NCBI GenBank assembly: GCA_030562195.1 | Contig: CM060200.1 | Location: 20,933,023 to 20,997,022 of the forward strand | Source of the DNA: Nipponacmea schrenckii | Lineage: Eukaryota; Mollusca; Gastropoda; Lottiidae | Direction of reading: 5' to 3' | Length of the DNA: 64,000 nt | Shown: in pieces, positions 21,101-34,398 of the stretch | How the letters are laid out: every line of letters begins with the position of its first letter | Position numbering within the stretch: position 1 is the first letter of the stretch | Program-made: the position numbers and the translations under genes | The notes under the pieces: model-generated | Seen by the model: the letters and a program-made list of their open reading frames with translations, nothing else | What the model was told of the DNA's origin: nothing | Databases searched by the model: none

Positions 21101-24100
21101 ACTAATACATTTTCACCATTGTGAGATATCACGGGGTAGGAATGACACCCAGGTGGTTCAAATTCTACATTGTTATAGTTTAGGTTCATAACTTATTATA
21201 GATAACATTAAACTGGTTCATTTACCTACAATCAATCGACAAGATTACATTGAAAATTGTTTATAAGCAAGGCGATAAACTACAAAAAAAGGTTTTAACA
21301 GGAGGCAAAGGGAATTCCAGGAGTAGATTAGTGACATCATCAACACTTAGTTTTAGTGGAATTGCAGGAACCACAGACGCCCGATTGAAAATTGGAATAG
21401 GGCAAATTGATGCAATCAATATAACCCCCACACACATTATGCTTTATTGAAACCAACAAACTCTTTGAAGACAATATAAAGGCTTTCAATTTGATTGCAG
21501 TAATCAATAACATGCCGGATTTTAATTCCGAAGTCTGATTTATAATACCACATACTAGTACCTTGTTATATAAAAGTAGGTGACATGACTTCATAAAGAT
21601 GTACAGTCTATCGGGGATGCATTACACGAAAATGATTTGCTATGTACATTGCTTCACAGACATACATTGAAGATGTACAATATCAAGCATCATAAGAAGT
21701 ACGATGTTCCAAAAACCAAGACAACAATATTGTTTAATGCTCGACATTATGCCTATTATATAGAAAATGTTGAACACTCTAATATATGCATAGTAACCGT
21801 ACAATGATCCACAATTATGCAAACCAGATTTGCATCACCTCATACGTTACATAAAAGATGTATAACAACACGCTAAAGACATTTGTAATGCCTCAAAAAG
21901 CATACTCGATGTATAATGCTCCACAGGCAGATTTACAAGCATACAAAGCACCTTGCAGTACCCCATTAAATAAATCAATTTTACAACACTCGACAATCTA
22001 ATCCCTAAACAAACATTGAAGACTTACATCTGAGATGTATCATTCACAGATTACATATCGAAAAAAAAATCTCAAAAGTCTTTTCGAAACTGCCAATTTT
22101 GGTTTGGCACCTCTTTAAGTTTTGAGTACACCTATCTTTAAAAGTGCATATATCAAAGTGTCATATGAGATTCTCCGTCTTGGTTACAAGTGGAGACTAA
22201 AACTTTGGAATTACTTGTATAGTGTAATAAACGTAGCAAGAATAATCAAGGTATAAATTCTATAAATAAACGTTTTGTAATGTTTTAAACTTTGTTGGTT
22301 CATCATACTTAGCTATACTTATCGTATATTAGTTATAGTGCGCAATATCGAAATATCTTTTAAATATTGCACCTTTTAATCATTTTTAGCTTCAATGTTG
22401 ACTGTGTCTTGCCTAATCTTTGTTTATTTGACTTAATAATATTGAGGTTGCCTAACTTCTTGTTTGTATCTATAGAGCTGTTATGTTTATGTCTGAATAT
22501 CGGTGAGTTCCAATTAGAGCGTATGGTTACGTCAGACTGTAAGGACGAGATAAAATCGAAGGTCGAGTTGTGAAAGGCTTTACGAAGTACGAGTAAATTT
22601 GTTTTGTGCTCATCGCTTCTAAATGTCGTTCACATCTTAATTCTATTCAATTTGTTTAGTACATTTTAAATGTTACACAAAATATGTGCAGTTTGAAATT
22701 ATTATGATAACGTAGCCTCCTCCTCCATCGATCACCGTGTAATAATGCTATAAAACGAAATCCATATAAACTGTCTTTTAAATGGAGGATCTTTTACGTG
22801 TATATCCTGAAAGTGCAAATCAATGATGATCATAGAATTGCTATACTATGACGCAATGCCTGAACAAACCGTTTCCAAACACTTTCAACTTTGAATATCA
22901 TCAAAAGTTCATCAAATGTTGAAATTTATGCCTTAATTCGCCTTTCTTAATCCAAACCAGAATGTCAGAGTATAAAATAACAATCACCCCGGGCAGTTGA
23001 TATATATTGGAATATATTTCTGCTTTCACTCCACATCTCCGAGTATAATAAGGAATTGCTTACGGATCAGAACCTATATTAATACTAGATCTTTGAGATA
23101 CATATGATGCATGTCAGAACCAAAAGTAAAACCGATTCGAACGTCTGTTTCAAGAATGGTAGATGTTTTTGTTGTATGTGTTGCCAACAGGAGAGTCTGT
23201 TTATTACAGAAATCAGTCTGGATGAACCGCGCTCGGCACAGACGAAACAGAATCCAATCTGATCGTTTGGGCTGGCTGATCTGTAGTTTTTCACAACAAC
23301 ATTTACAATTCTTGCCAGTGCAGTTTATGTCACCATGGGTCGAGTAGCCTACCTATAATACACTCTGTTGCACCTGTAGTTGTTACTAAGTCTTTACCAC
23401 ATCTAATTCCTAAGTGCATTATCAGAAGAGAAAGTTATTCAGTACATTACCTTCATCTAGGTACAAAAATATGAGCACCAAGAATGATAAAATATGATTA
23501 AACGTAAATTGGCAAATCTAGTGCATTCCAAGTTTTTTATTTCGAGTGTCGAACACTGTATGGAAGGAAATTTAGGACCGATAATTATGATGATTTTGAT
23601 ATTACGCATCTTGCAGCATCTCATGATTTACTATAGGTAGAATTTCAAATTCTAGTATTCTCCAATATGGAATATTAAAAGAAGCCATCGCTTCTGGTTT
23701 GTTTGATAAATATGCGCATTAACCTGTTAGCATTACAGACAACCACGATGGTCCTTTTTAAGCATGGTGTACTCAAATAACGCTTTGAAGTTCTCATTCG
23801 AGGAAAAGGATCTATTTGGCAATCTTCTTCCCGATTTTAACCTATAAATGATGAATTATGCAAGAAGTACATGTATTTAAATCTTCCGTTGAATTATCGC
23901 TATGTATCAAACACGGAAACATGGTTTCGGTTTCGAGACTGGATTGAGTGCAGTTTTACGGAGATTTGCCAGATAGTTAAAGGAGATTCCCTGGTGTTTA
24001 CCGATTTCGTAAAAATCTAGGCGTAGAGTTCACCTGATATTTCATGAATCACATGCCCTATGCTAATAATCTAGCCAGGTTTCATCACGATACTATAGCA

Positions 24101-24154
24101 ATATCTTACACGCTGGTACATGACCTCAACACAGTAACAGAAACTAGGACGTTC
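18191..24154. other. Intergenic upstream of GADD45, no recognisable gene
   Basis: AT-rich, with a C homopolymer near 19459-19468 and short ORFs on both strands. A 79-codon open frame at 18294-18533 (minus) has a protein-like composition but lacks an ATG start and family resemblance. No TIR pair or tandem array was noticed here. Confidence 0.4.
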
Positions 24155-24210
24155 ATCAACCAATCAGATTCGAATTATCTCGTTCTCGCCACGCCCCCTT
24201 CGTATATATA
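24155..24210 (+). promoter_or_regulatory. GADD45 core promoter: CCAAT, GC box, TATA
   Basis: Seen in order: ATCAACCAATCA (24155-24166), CCACGCCCCCT (24189-24199, a Sp/KLF-type site) and TATATATA (24203-24210), about 130 bases before the start codon. CCAAT elements are known contributors to vertebrate GADD45A induction (established). The 12-base CCAAT block is identical at 62873-62884 before the second GADD45-like exon. Confidence 0.7.
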
Positions 24211-24338
24211 CTCGAATCGCCCTATTTATTTTTAGAGCAAATTCATTACTAGTACTGTTCACACATTAACTTGTTCAATATTCTAACGGATTTTCTTTGT
24301 GTTTTAATTTCTTTGTTTGGATTATACTAATTCACATC

Positions 24339-27300
24339 ATGACCTTTACTGAATCTGGAGAAGTAGTCGGAATGGAGAAAATGCAAAAGTAAGTTTCTGT
24401 TTTCTATGCAATTCCTTAGTAATATATATGCAAACTCGATATATGCGTAATATTCGTTTTTTTTGTACAACAGTTTTGAAACTGCGTTTCAAGTTTTATG
24501 GAATATTCTTGAGGTCGCCAGAAGGCTAGATTCAAGCATATTTTGCAATAATTTGTTCTTATCGCTCTCTCAGGACGAATGATGAAACTATCATCAACAG
24601 GATGGTCGAATTGTGTCCATGCTGCTATATAACTTGTGGAATATCGCAACTATCCTAATAAATTGCAAACAATGCTTAAATATTTAAAAAAAACTAATTT
24701 ATCTGTTTTGGAATAGGCTAAGTACCAAATTTAAAAGTTTGAAAATCTTATCTCAACACGTTCCATACATCGTGACGTGTAACAAATAGCTTGTACAGGT
24801 ATTGAAGCAGACGATATTTGTTGGCGCGCACCACATGGTTACACAAGGTAGCTTACGAAACAAGACAGGTGTTTATCATATGGACGTTAAACATTTGTCG
24901 TCTGCTAACCACTCACCGTTTTCATTTGATCTTTTTTGAAAGATTAACCGTCTTTTGACTGACTTTATTTTTTTGATAATGAGAAGGTTACCTTGGGTCA
25001 ACTTGACTTCGAGGGTCATCTGGTTAGATTTAGTACATTATTTAGTCACACTCCTTTGTTAAATAGATGCATCAAAAAATTCAACAGAGGGCTTTAAAAC
25101 TAAGTTTGGCAGTTGCTGATGCAAACTTGAATTTGAAAGTTCAGCTATGTATCTCGTAGCAACTTGTGCCAATTCGTAAACAGTAACACCCTTTGGTGGT
25201 GTCCCTGTGCAAGAGATACTGGTATTATCAGCCCAGTCATTGGTAAAGCAGTCATCTGATGATTCAAAGTGTATGTCCTTGATTTCGTATTACTCAGCAA
25301 AGGTCTGCACAGTGTTTAGATATTAATCATAAGCATATATTTAACGGATGATTCACTCTATGGGTAACATCATCAGGTGCGTCATTCTTATAATCTCAGC
25401 TGATCCTGACCTTGTAATTGGTCACAGTGTTGGTGATCCGTGTTTGAGTTGATCGGTTTAAAAGACCATTGGTATACCTTGCGAAAGACTATTCTTAAGT
25501 CGCCATTGCAGCCTACTCAATCTCCCTAATGCCAATACGTGGTCAGAAATGATACTGTTGAAAATAACATATCAATCTTTGGTACTGACCCGAACATTAT
25601 TCTTCATTAACGGTTATTAAAACATCTAATTAACCAACACCTTAAGTCAGTTAACATGTAACGTGATTCTATTCTTAGTTTATATATACACATATATAGC
25701 TCTTCAGATACAAATGCCAAAGTTATCGTGCATTCGTTATGACATTAATTATGCCCTAGTAGTCGGCATCGACACTGAGGTTGGAAATGATAAAACCTGT
25801 CTGGTTTCCTAAAATACGCCGATTAAAAATATTTCTAATGAATATATTCATATTTTGTTCGTTTGTTTGTTTAATTGACAATAACACGTATAATCAAGTT
25901 TCGTAATGACACTAAGTAGCTTCCAATTTCGTGTGACGTATACATAAACAGCTATAATTTTCATATGACGTGGGTAGGAATTCATTGACCTTCAACTTCA
26001 AATTTTTATAGCTTCAAAATAATTCTCTTGTTTTGTTATTTTCCTGTCTTGTTAAATATATGATGACATTGTGATTATGAAATACCTAATACAACCTAAT
26101 GTATGTTATGTAATTAACGCCCTTGATAATTTTATCTTTGCAGAAGTAAAAAACCAATTGGAGAAGTACTTCAAGAATGTTTGTGGCAAGCAATCGATCA
26201 TCAAAGGATAACGTCTGGTGTTTTTGAATGTGCAAAGCTGTTGCACTGGTGAGTGAAATTCGTAATATATTTATTGAACTTCGTTCAATGAACAGCAATT
26301 TAATGACATTTAATTTCCTCTATGAACATATTTGAAACGTTTCAATAATTAAGTTACATATTATTGATTATGAGCTAATAATAGATTATCGTGTTTACGC
26401 TGGGAAAAAAGACATGAAACCAACACTAGGTTTCCACTATACAAGTGTTCCCCTGGGTTTTCCTACGCTTATTCTTCAACCCACACAATTTCATATTGGA
26501 AATTATCTGTCTTATATATAGCTATAAGAAACCTAATACAGACGTATAACTTTAATAATGTCCCAAGGGGCTTTACATATTGAAGTTCTATAAATAGTTT
26601 AAACCAGCTGAAATAACCGGCTGGAAATAAAACTTAAATTACAATTTTCGTTTCTATTTTTTTTCAGCAATCCTGAAAATGTGATGATTTGTGTTTTACC
26701 AGAGGCTGAAAGTGAAAATATATCAATTCATATTCAACATACTTTAATTGAGGCTTTCTGTTGGGAAAATGACATCCGAATCTTGAAGGTAAGAAATTCC
26801 AAACAATTGCATAAAATATTTTTCTTACTCCAAAAATCCATATAGTCAGTACTTCTGATTATGCATAGCCTGTGCTAGGATCATATTCTTGAGATATGCA
26901 TCTTATGTAATATTTGTGAGGATGCTTTTTTTTTCTAAAACGAAGACGTAGAAAAACACCAATTTATTAAAAACAGTACAAGTTGAAGGTCATTTGAAAC
27001 TTGTTTACGTCACGTAAACTATCGTCTGCTCCAAAAATCTAATTCGCGAAAGTATCGATTTTCAATGAAGTTATTCTTAAATAACAAACATGTTTTTGTC
27101 AACTAGCGAGTTTATAAATGCTTCAAAATCATTCAAATATAAGAAGGTCAAACAAACACCCTCCAATGCGGACATCCTGCAACTAGCTATGGTTGATTGG
27201 ATGGTTGAAAATTGGAAGTATTTGACTCAGATAAATAGGGAAGTGTTAATAACTTAGTAAGAGAAATATATATGCATATCCTATTCAATGTATTCATGGT

Positions 27301-27529
27301 TTGCTTATTTTGCATATTTCAGGTAAAAAACGCATCTAGTTTGAGTAAATGTTTATACACGTTTCAAGATGACGAAGAAAAAAGAATCATCCCAGACGAT
27401 CTGAGTTGTATGCTAGTTGAATATCCTAAAGGCAGATTAAGTGTAGAAGATGAAACCCTATCAGATTTTTATGAACAAATGATAGCAAGCGACATTTTTC
27501 CTAAACCAGTTATTGAACTTCCTGTATGA
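24339..27529 (+). CDS. GADD45: GADD45 family stress-response protein
   Basis: GADD45 proteins are small nuclear/cytoplasmic stress-induced regulators that bind kinases and cell-cycle proteins (MTK1/MEKK4, CDK1, PCNA in vertebrates). Four coding exons: 24339-24388, 26144-26248, 26668-26788, 27323-27529, all GT-AG and in phase, giving 160 residues (human GADD45A is 165). Exon 1 encodes only the variable N-terminus (MTFTESGEVVGMEKMQK). Family blocks follow: IGEVLQECLWQAI, RITSGVFECAKLL, NPENVMICVLPEAE (acidic loop), IHIQHTLIEAFCWENDIRIL, then DLSCMLVEYPKG and the C-terminal end PVIELPV. The four-exon plan matches vertebrate GADD45 genes. The invertebrate sequence cannot be assigned to the A, B or G vertebrate paralogue, so the symbol is family-level. 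Confidence 0.95.
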
Positions 27530-27569
27530 AGAGTTCATCTCATCATTTCATCTTTAAAAAACCAATATG

Positions 27570-27748
27570 GTGAGTAATGGCTTCTTAAATTCCGGTCCTG
27601 TTTCTGGGAAATGACCGATAGTTTCATTGCATAAACATTCAGGATATTTTCCACTCAATATAAACACAAATTCTCCAAGATTGCATCAGAGAAGTTTTTT
27701 TTTCATAAAGAGCTATTATTTAACCAAACTATTTTTTTCTCTTTACAG
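27570..27748 (+). other. Probable 3'-UTR intron of GADD45
   Basis: A strong donor G|GTGAGTAATGG begins at 27570, 40 bases after the stop codon. A strong acceptor, TTTTTTTCTCTTTACAG, ends at 27748. Removing it leaves the coding sequence untouched. The junction would sit under the ~50-nt distance usually needed to trigger nonsense-mediated decay. Predicted from splice motifs only. Confidence 0.45.
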
Positions 27749-28872
27749 ATGGATTTCCTTAAATCCTTCATCAAATAACATTGACGGCAAGTCAGTGATA
27801 AGATAAACAGCACAAACAACCAAAAAACATCGTCATTGTGGTACTCAGAGAGGAAGGTTGGGTCTGACTGTACCAGCTAAATGGTCGATCGTGCGCGAAT
27901 GCAGATGACACATAAAACTCAGATGTTTCGGTTAATGTTGAAAATGAATTACCTAATTCCATATGATTGTCATGCGGATTCAGATAAGAGTGAGCGATGC
28001 TTGCTACCTTGAAGTGTGGAGCAATCAGAATGGAAATGGTCATTACTGGATCTGCTTTTAATTCATTCATTCATTCATCAAACAAGTGGAATTTTATTAA
28101 GACGCTAAAGCTTTTACATTGGAGAGGATCTATACCACCATTTGTCCCTCAGTAATATTTCTTCAGTGGATTCATTGAGTGCAAGGAACTTTTGCAGAAA
28201 TCAAGAAAAAGACCATTAATCGAAAAAGAATTAACTTTTCTTTCTCAAATGGTAGTTTGGCGCCAGTGAAAGGCACCAAAGGTTTCCAGAAGTGAGACGT
28301 CTTAAAGAACTTTCAGAAAATTTTTTGGCATCGGAAGTGCTTATTGTATGATTAAACGTTTCTGTCAGACTTTTAATCTGATAGAAAACCTTATAATAAT
28401 TTTCCCCATATTCTATTTCAAGTTTTTATTTTTTTCTATGTTTTCCTCTATGACTTAGTAAGTTATGTCTTAATAATTTCCGCACACAGGCTTTACTTCG
28501 TGTGGTCCAAGTAGGAAAACCGGCACATGTTGGCTTTTAATTATTTCCTTCTTGTGTTTTGACTACTTATGTTTAACTTATCAAAGTTCAGTACCCTGAC
28601 ATACTTATGTAATGATTGTCACATTTTAGTCATGAGTCACTCACATGGGTAAAACAGCTGATAGAAACAAGTGGGAATTTACGCGGAATGTTAACTTTGA
28701 ATTTTTCTACTTTCCTGTTTACACTAAATTCCTGAATTTGTAAAATGCTAGCATATTTTATTTTAAATGTTTATTTTGCATTATGTAAACAACCATCCTT
28801 ACCTAGAATTCGTTGTCCGTGTATATGCATTATTTTGTTTTCACCAAATATTACTTTAATTGTATTTTGTTC

Positions 28873-28878
28873 AATAAA
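28873..28878 (+). promoter_or_regulatory. Candidate GADD45 poly(A) signal
   Basis: AATAAA (TTCAATAAAATATAG) about 1.3 kb after the stop codon, following AT-rich sequence without an earlier clear canonical hexamer. Confidence 0.45.
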
Positions 28879-28895
28879 ATATAGAAAAAAAATTT

Positions 28896-30176
28896 ACTTC
28901 TATTTTGTTCTAAAGCAAGTAAAGATTCGAATGCACACTACCTGGGGGTGACAACAGTTCCAGCATGACATCCTTTTTTTCATCTGAAGAGCGCATGTGA
29001 CTAAAATATCAGAAAGTGGAAACAATGCATTGTTCCAACCCAAGAGTTCCAAGGTCTCTCGGAGATTATGATGAAAAACTGGTAGAAAATGCCGGTAGTG
29101 CGATAACAATACTGAACCGATATTCCTTTTGTTGAAACAAACGTGCTTGGTACCAAGGAAAGATACTACAGGCATTAGTTTGTTCCCCATCCCATTTTGA
29201 AAACATATATAAAATTTGATTCTTCTAAGCAAATTCTACTTAAAACTACATGCGCGATGGATTACCAATAATATAAAATTTAATGACATCAAATACATTT
29301 CTAACCAAATACAAGTCGAATGAGACTTCGAGAATAGATAAGACCGCAGTCAGCTTCCATAGTTTACATACAGTTTATCTAAAACCCCAATATTAAAGTT
29401 TTCATTATTTCCCACATTAGCCTAAAGTTAAATCTATTACCTTTTTTTTTATATCAAATAAGGTTAACAAAAAATAGATGGGTTGCGAAATAAATTATCA
29501 TCATCAACTGGTATTGTTATCATAATTAAATAATTAATCCACTTCTTTTGGACCATAATGGCAAGGCGATTGCGCGGTGATCAATATAATACGTTCTTCT
29601 AATCTTTTACAAATTTGATTTCGAAATCTGCTCTTGACCGAATTGTTTATTGTTCTGTTTTTGCAAATGAAACCAAAGGCGTTTACTCATCAGACAGAGG
29701 AAAAAATTAGGAGGAAGATAAAAAGATACACTGATTTGTAATCCATTTATCTTTCACATAATGTTGCTAAATACAATTATATCGCTATGTCATAATTTTT
29801 ATTTGTCGTGGAGTTAATGAATGAGAATATTCCGTGATCTATATTCCAAATGTGGGCGAGAGCATTTTAAATTCATTTTAATAACGATTGAAATAATGGT
29901 TGAAAGTGATTAAAATAATTGAAAATAATGAATATTTTATTGTATATAGTAATTAATTTGGCCGGTAAATTACATTCAATCTGTGGCAATGAAATACAGT
30001 AGGTCTCAATTACTGTTTAATGACTTGAAATAAAGTTTGATCGACAGATTGGGTTTTAACTACAACTTCAACAATATTGTGTCCACCTAACTCGAAGATA
30101 GGGATTTTGACACTGAATTGTTTTTAAATATATAAAATGTGGAAGTTGTAATCAAATGAATGTAAAATGTTTAACA
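28896..30176. other. Intergenic between GADD45 and the 68-bp array
   Basis: No recognisable gene. A 110-codon minus-strand ORF (28900-29232) has no family resemblance and no splice or promoter support. Confidence 0.4.
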
Positions 30177-32170
30177 TGACTTTACCATGATCTTGGGATA
30201 ACATAAAAGTTATGGGTTTTTTACCATATCACCTAAGAGCACTTTACCATGATCTTGAGATAAGTATAAGATAAAACTGATTGGTTATTTACCATATCAC
30301 CTAAGAGCACTCTACCATGATCTTGAGATAAGTATAAGATAAAACTGATTGGTTATTTACCATATCACCTAAGAGCACTCTACCATGATCTTGAGATAAG
30401 TATAAGATAAAACTGATTGGTTATTTACCATATCACCTAAGAGCACTATACCATGATATTGAGAAAAGTATAAGATAAAAATGATTGGTCATTTACCATA
30501 TCACCTAAGAGCACTCTACCATGATATTGAGAAAAGTATAAGATAAAAATGATTGGTCATTTACCATATCACCTAAGAGCACTCTACCATGATCTTGAGA
30601 TAAGTATAAGATAAAACTGATTGGTTATTTACCATATCACCTAAGAGCACTCTACCATGATCTTGAGATAAGTATAAGATAAAACTGATTGGTTATTTAC
30701 CATATCACCTAAGAGCACTCTACCATGATCTTGAGATAAGTATAAGATAAAACTGATTGGTTATTTACCATATCACCTAAGAGCACTCTACCATGATCTT
30801 GAGATAAGTATAAGATAAAACTGATTGGTTATTTACCATATCACCTAAGAGCACTCTACCATGATCTTGAGATAAGTATAAGATAAAACTGATTGGTTAT
30901 TTACCATATCACCTAAGAGCACTCTACCATGATGTTGAGATAAGTATAAGATGAAACTGATTGGTTATTTACCATATCACCTAAGAGCACTCTACCATGA
31001 TCTTGAGATAAGTATAAGATAAAACTGATTGGTTATTTACCATATCACCTAAGAGCACTCTACCATGATCTTGAGATAAGTATAAGATAAAACTGATTGG
31101 TTATTTACCATATCACCTAAGAGCACTATGCCATGATATTGAGAAAAGTATAAGATAAAAATGATTGGTCATTTACCATATCACCTAAGAGCACTCTACC
31201 ATGATGTTGGGATAAGTATAAGATAAAACTGATTGGTTATTTATCATATCACCTAAGAGCACTCTACCATGATCTTGAGATAAGTATAAGATAAAACTTA
31301 TGGGTTATTTACCATATCACCTAAGAGCACTCTACCATGATAATGAGATAAGTATAAGATAAAACTGATTGGTTATTTACCATATCACCTAAGATCACTC
31401 TACCATGATATTGAGATAAGTATAAGATAAAACTGATTGGTTTACCATATCACCTAAGAGCACTCTACCATGCTATTGAGATAAGTATAAGATAAAACTG
31501 ATTGGTTATTTACCATATCACCTAAGAGCATTCTACCATGATATTGAGATAAGTATAAGATAAAACTGATTGGTTATTTACCATATCACCTAAGATCACT
31601 CTACCATGATATTGAGATAAGTATAAGATAAAACTGATTGGTTATTTACCATATCACCTAAGAGCACTCTACCATGATGTTGGGATAAGTATAAGATAAA
31701 ACTGATAGGTTATTTACCATATCACCTAAGAGCACTCTTCCATGATCTTGAGATAAGTATAATATAAAACTGATTGGTAATTTACCATATCACCTAAGAG
31801 CACTATACCATGATATTGAGAAAAGTATAAGATAAAAATGATTGGTCATTTACCATATCACCTAAGAGCACTTTACCATGATGTTGGGATAAGTATAAGA
31901 TCAAACTGATTGGTTCTTTACCATATCACCTAAGAGCACTTTACCATGATGTTGGGATAAGTATAAGATAAAACTGATTGGTTATTTACCATGATCTTGG
32001 GATAACTTACCATATCACCTAAGAGCATTTTACCAAAATCTTGAGATAAGTATAAGATAAAACTGATTGGTTATTTACAATATCAACCAAGAGGACTTTA
32101 CCGTGATCTTGGGATAAGTATAAAACTCATGGGTTTTTTACCAAATCAACCAAGAGCACTTTGGCAAGAT
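30177..32170 (+). repeat. Satellite array, 68-bp unit, about 30 copies
   Basis: The unit reads roughly TTTACCATATCACCTAAGAG, CACTCTACCATGATCTTGAG, ATAAGTATAAGATAAAACTG, ATTGGTTA. The CCATGAT word recurs every 68 bases from about 30247 to 31943, with one 4-base deletion near 31445 and one shortened unit near 31985. Central units are nearly identical while both end units are diverged, the usual outcome of unequal crossing-over homogenising the middle. A variant (ATATTGAGAAAAG ... AAAAATGATTGGTCATTTA) occurs in units at about 30451, 30519, 31131 and 31807. The unit length is not a multiple of three and there is no long ORF. Confidence 0.95.
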
Positions 32171-33483
32171 CTCGGTATACGTATAATAAGTGCTAGAATT
32201 AAACCATCCGGTCAAAGTTTGAAACTTAAACTTTTCAAATGTTTGCAAAAAATATATCGGGATCTAAAGGAAATGTTCGTTCATGCCAGGCCAGACACGT
32301 GTAGATGTGTTAAAATCAATCTTAATTAATTTCATGACAGTGGGTTGCAAACGGGCTCTTTCAAAAAGATCTTACGTCAGCTACAACCACAACATGTTTT
32401 GAATCAAAGAACGACTCACACTTTGGATCACGATCTGTCGTCACTGTTGCTGTAATTTGTTATTAGTTTTTTCCATTATTTTGTATCTAGTTTTATTTCC
32501 ACGTGCACGAAAAAAAAGACAAACTGTTAAAATAGAGCTGGTGTAATTAAAGTATTGTTGCAGAATAGAATCTAGAATTCAAAAATAGCTTTAATGTACA
32601 GCAATAGAATATCTACTTTTAACTATGCGAATTGAAACAGCTGCGTTGTGGATATGCCGGTTCACGACATTTTAAATTTATGTCGACGTGGGAGGGCAAT
32701 TTAACGATTTTATATTTTTTAGGTCAAAATATATTCACGTTTCTCCAATTATTATCATAATAGTCTAAAAAGTGCATTTTAGCAACGAAATCATCAATGT
32801 GAAATTTTCATATGAATTTCAAATGCCAATTTGAAGCAATTGGATCAGTCATGAGTACAGCCAAATATGTATAAATGTCATCATCAGTTTTCATGGTTAA
32901 GCGATCAAAACTAACCTCTATCGCCTGATTTATGCGGCCTGAACATTGTACAGGGATAAACCAATAGTTCCTTGTAATCGAACTATCAAAAACCTTCGAC
33001 TATAAATGGTAATGCAATACTTATTAACGCGTAATAGAATAAACGAAATCAAATGGTTCATCATCGGACATCACCACGTGGAGATGGTTTTTTTTTTTTT
33101 TTTTGTCTCTTTCCCACGTCCTCCCCTCCGACCTGTATCTCTTTCTATATTGTAAATTCCGGTAGTATCATTTCGACCTTATCGGTTCAGAACAGCGGAA
33201 CCCATCTACTCCCCACGACATTCATATATCCTATTCTATAAATATAAATACATGTATATACAAATTACAAATATGGCATTCCACTTGTATATATTTAATT
33301 TCTATGTTTGTTATAACTGTAAAAATATTAATGTTTATCACTGAATTTTTGTAAATTTAATATCATTGTTGATAAAATGATAAATCTTAAATTTGTAAAG
33401 ACGTATTTTCAGTTTTTATCAATGCTGTTTATTAAGTCTGACTTAGACCAAAATTGTCGAAATCTCACACATTTCATGATATC
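32171..33483. other. Intergenic, no recognisable gene
   Basis: AT-rich with a T run near 33088-33103. No conserved exon, TIR pair or array was noticed. Confidence 0.4.
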
Positions 33484-33487
33484 TTAA

Positions 33488-34398
33488 AGGGATAAGGTGG
33501 GTTTATACTTCTTAACGCCGTTAAACGTTTTTACACACTGGGATACGGCGTTTGCCGGCGCCCTTCAGCGCATCGATTTATACTTACATCGCCAGCGAGT
33601 TACGCCGCATAACGCCGTTTGACGGCGACACTCCAGAGTTCAACTTGGTTGAACTTTTTAGCGTTTACGCTAAAAAACGCCGGCAACAAACCAATCACAA
33701 GTAGCTATTGTACAACACAGACTAGGAGTGATTTGGATCTTTTCCTTTAAACATTGACAACGTTGATATCAGTTATGTAATTCCATAGTTTATGACATGA
33801 ATGCGCGATGTATCTGTCTGGCTTTAGATAGAAAATACATATATAGAAAGAGGAAGAAGTTTCGAATTTAAGGTACATGTTTTTTAAAGGGATTATGCGA
33901 TTTTCGTACATTTCTTGTACTTCTGTATATTCAAGACCCAGGCGTTAGCGCACGCGTGTTTACACTTAATACCAGCGCGGTCAGGTCTGGCGTTTCACGC
34001 CGCTAACCGGCGCAACGTTTTACGGCGTTAAACGGCCTTTAATGGCGATTGATGGCGTAAAAAGTATAAACCCAGCTTAATAGGTCTTAGAATGAAAATG
34101 AAATTTGAAAATTTTAACTTCGCCAATAAGACTTCTATTCATCAGTTTATAAACCTACTGCCATAAATAACATAAAAAACATCCAAAAAGCTCGGTAATT
34201 ATCATAAAAATACATTTGAATATTGAAAAACGTTTATTAATTATTATATTAGTTAATTGATTAAGCGTTTTTCAAAAATGACTTTGTTTTGTGTGTTTTC
34301 CAGATTTTAAGGAATTCTGTTATTTTATTGAATATAGACTCATATTGATCATTCTTGAGGACTAAAATTTTATGTCAGTGCTAAGATGAAGTATCCCT
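33488..34398. mobile_element. TTAA-type MITE copy, interrupted in its left terminal repeat
   Basis: The left end AGGGATA is separated from ATAGGTCTTAGAATG by the insertion at 33495-34077. The right end reads GCTAAGATGAAGTATCCCT. TTAA (33484-33487) precedes it and TTCA follows it, a one-base-decayed duplication. The interior matches the older copy in ELP3 intron 11 (CTATTCATCAGT, CTGCCATAAAT, TTTTAAGGAATTCTGTTA). Confidence 0.75.
33495..34077. mobile_element. 583-bp MITE with GGGTTTATACTT ends, TA target duplication
   Basis: The left end AGGTGGGTTTATACTTCTTA pairs with the right end AAAAAGTATAAACCCAGCT. TA occurs on both sides (33493-33494 and 34078-34079). The interior is unusually CpG-rich, with many copies of AACGCCG/GGCGTTA-type words in both orientations, unlike the AT-rich surroundings. 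The ends resemble some Harbinger/ISL2EU-type non-autonomous elements (tentative). No ORF. Confidence 0.75.

Noticed and set aside
28900..29232. 110-codon minus-strand ORF with C-terminal cysteines
   Set aside because: Unlike the 10.3-kb ORF, its cysteines are few and unevenly placed, and it has no signal-like start; likely chance.
30177..32170. CRISPR-like regular repetition
   Set aside because: The repeats are head-to-tail with no unique spacers, and the window is clearly animal DNA; this is a satellite.
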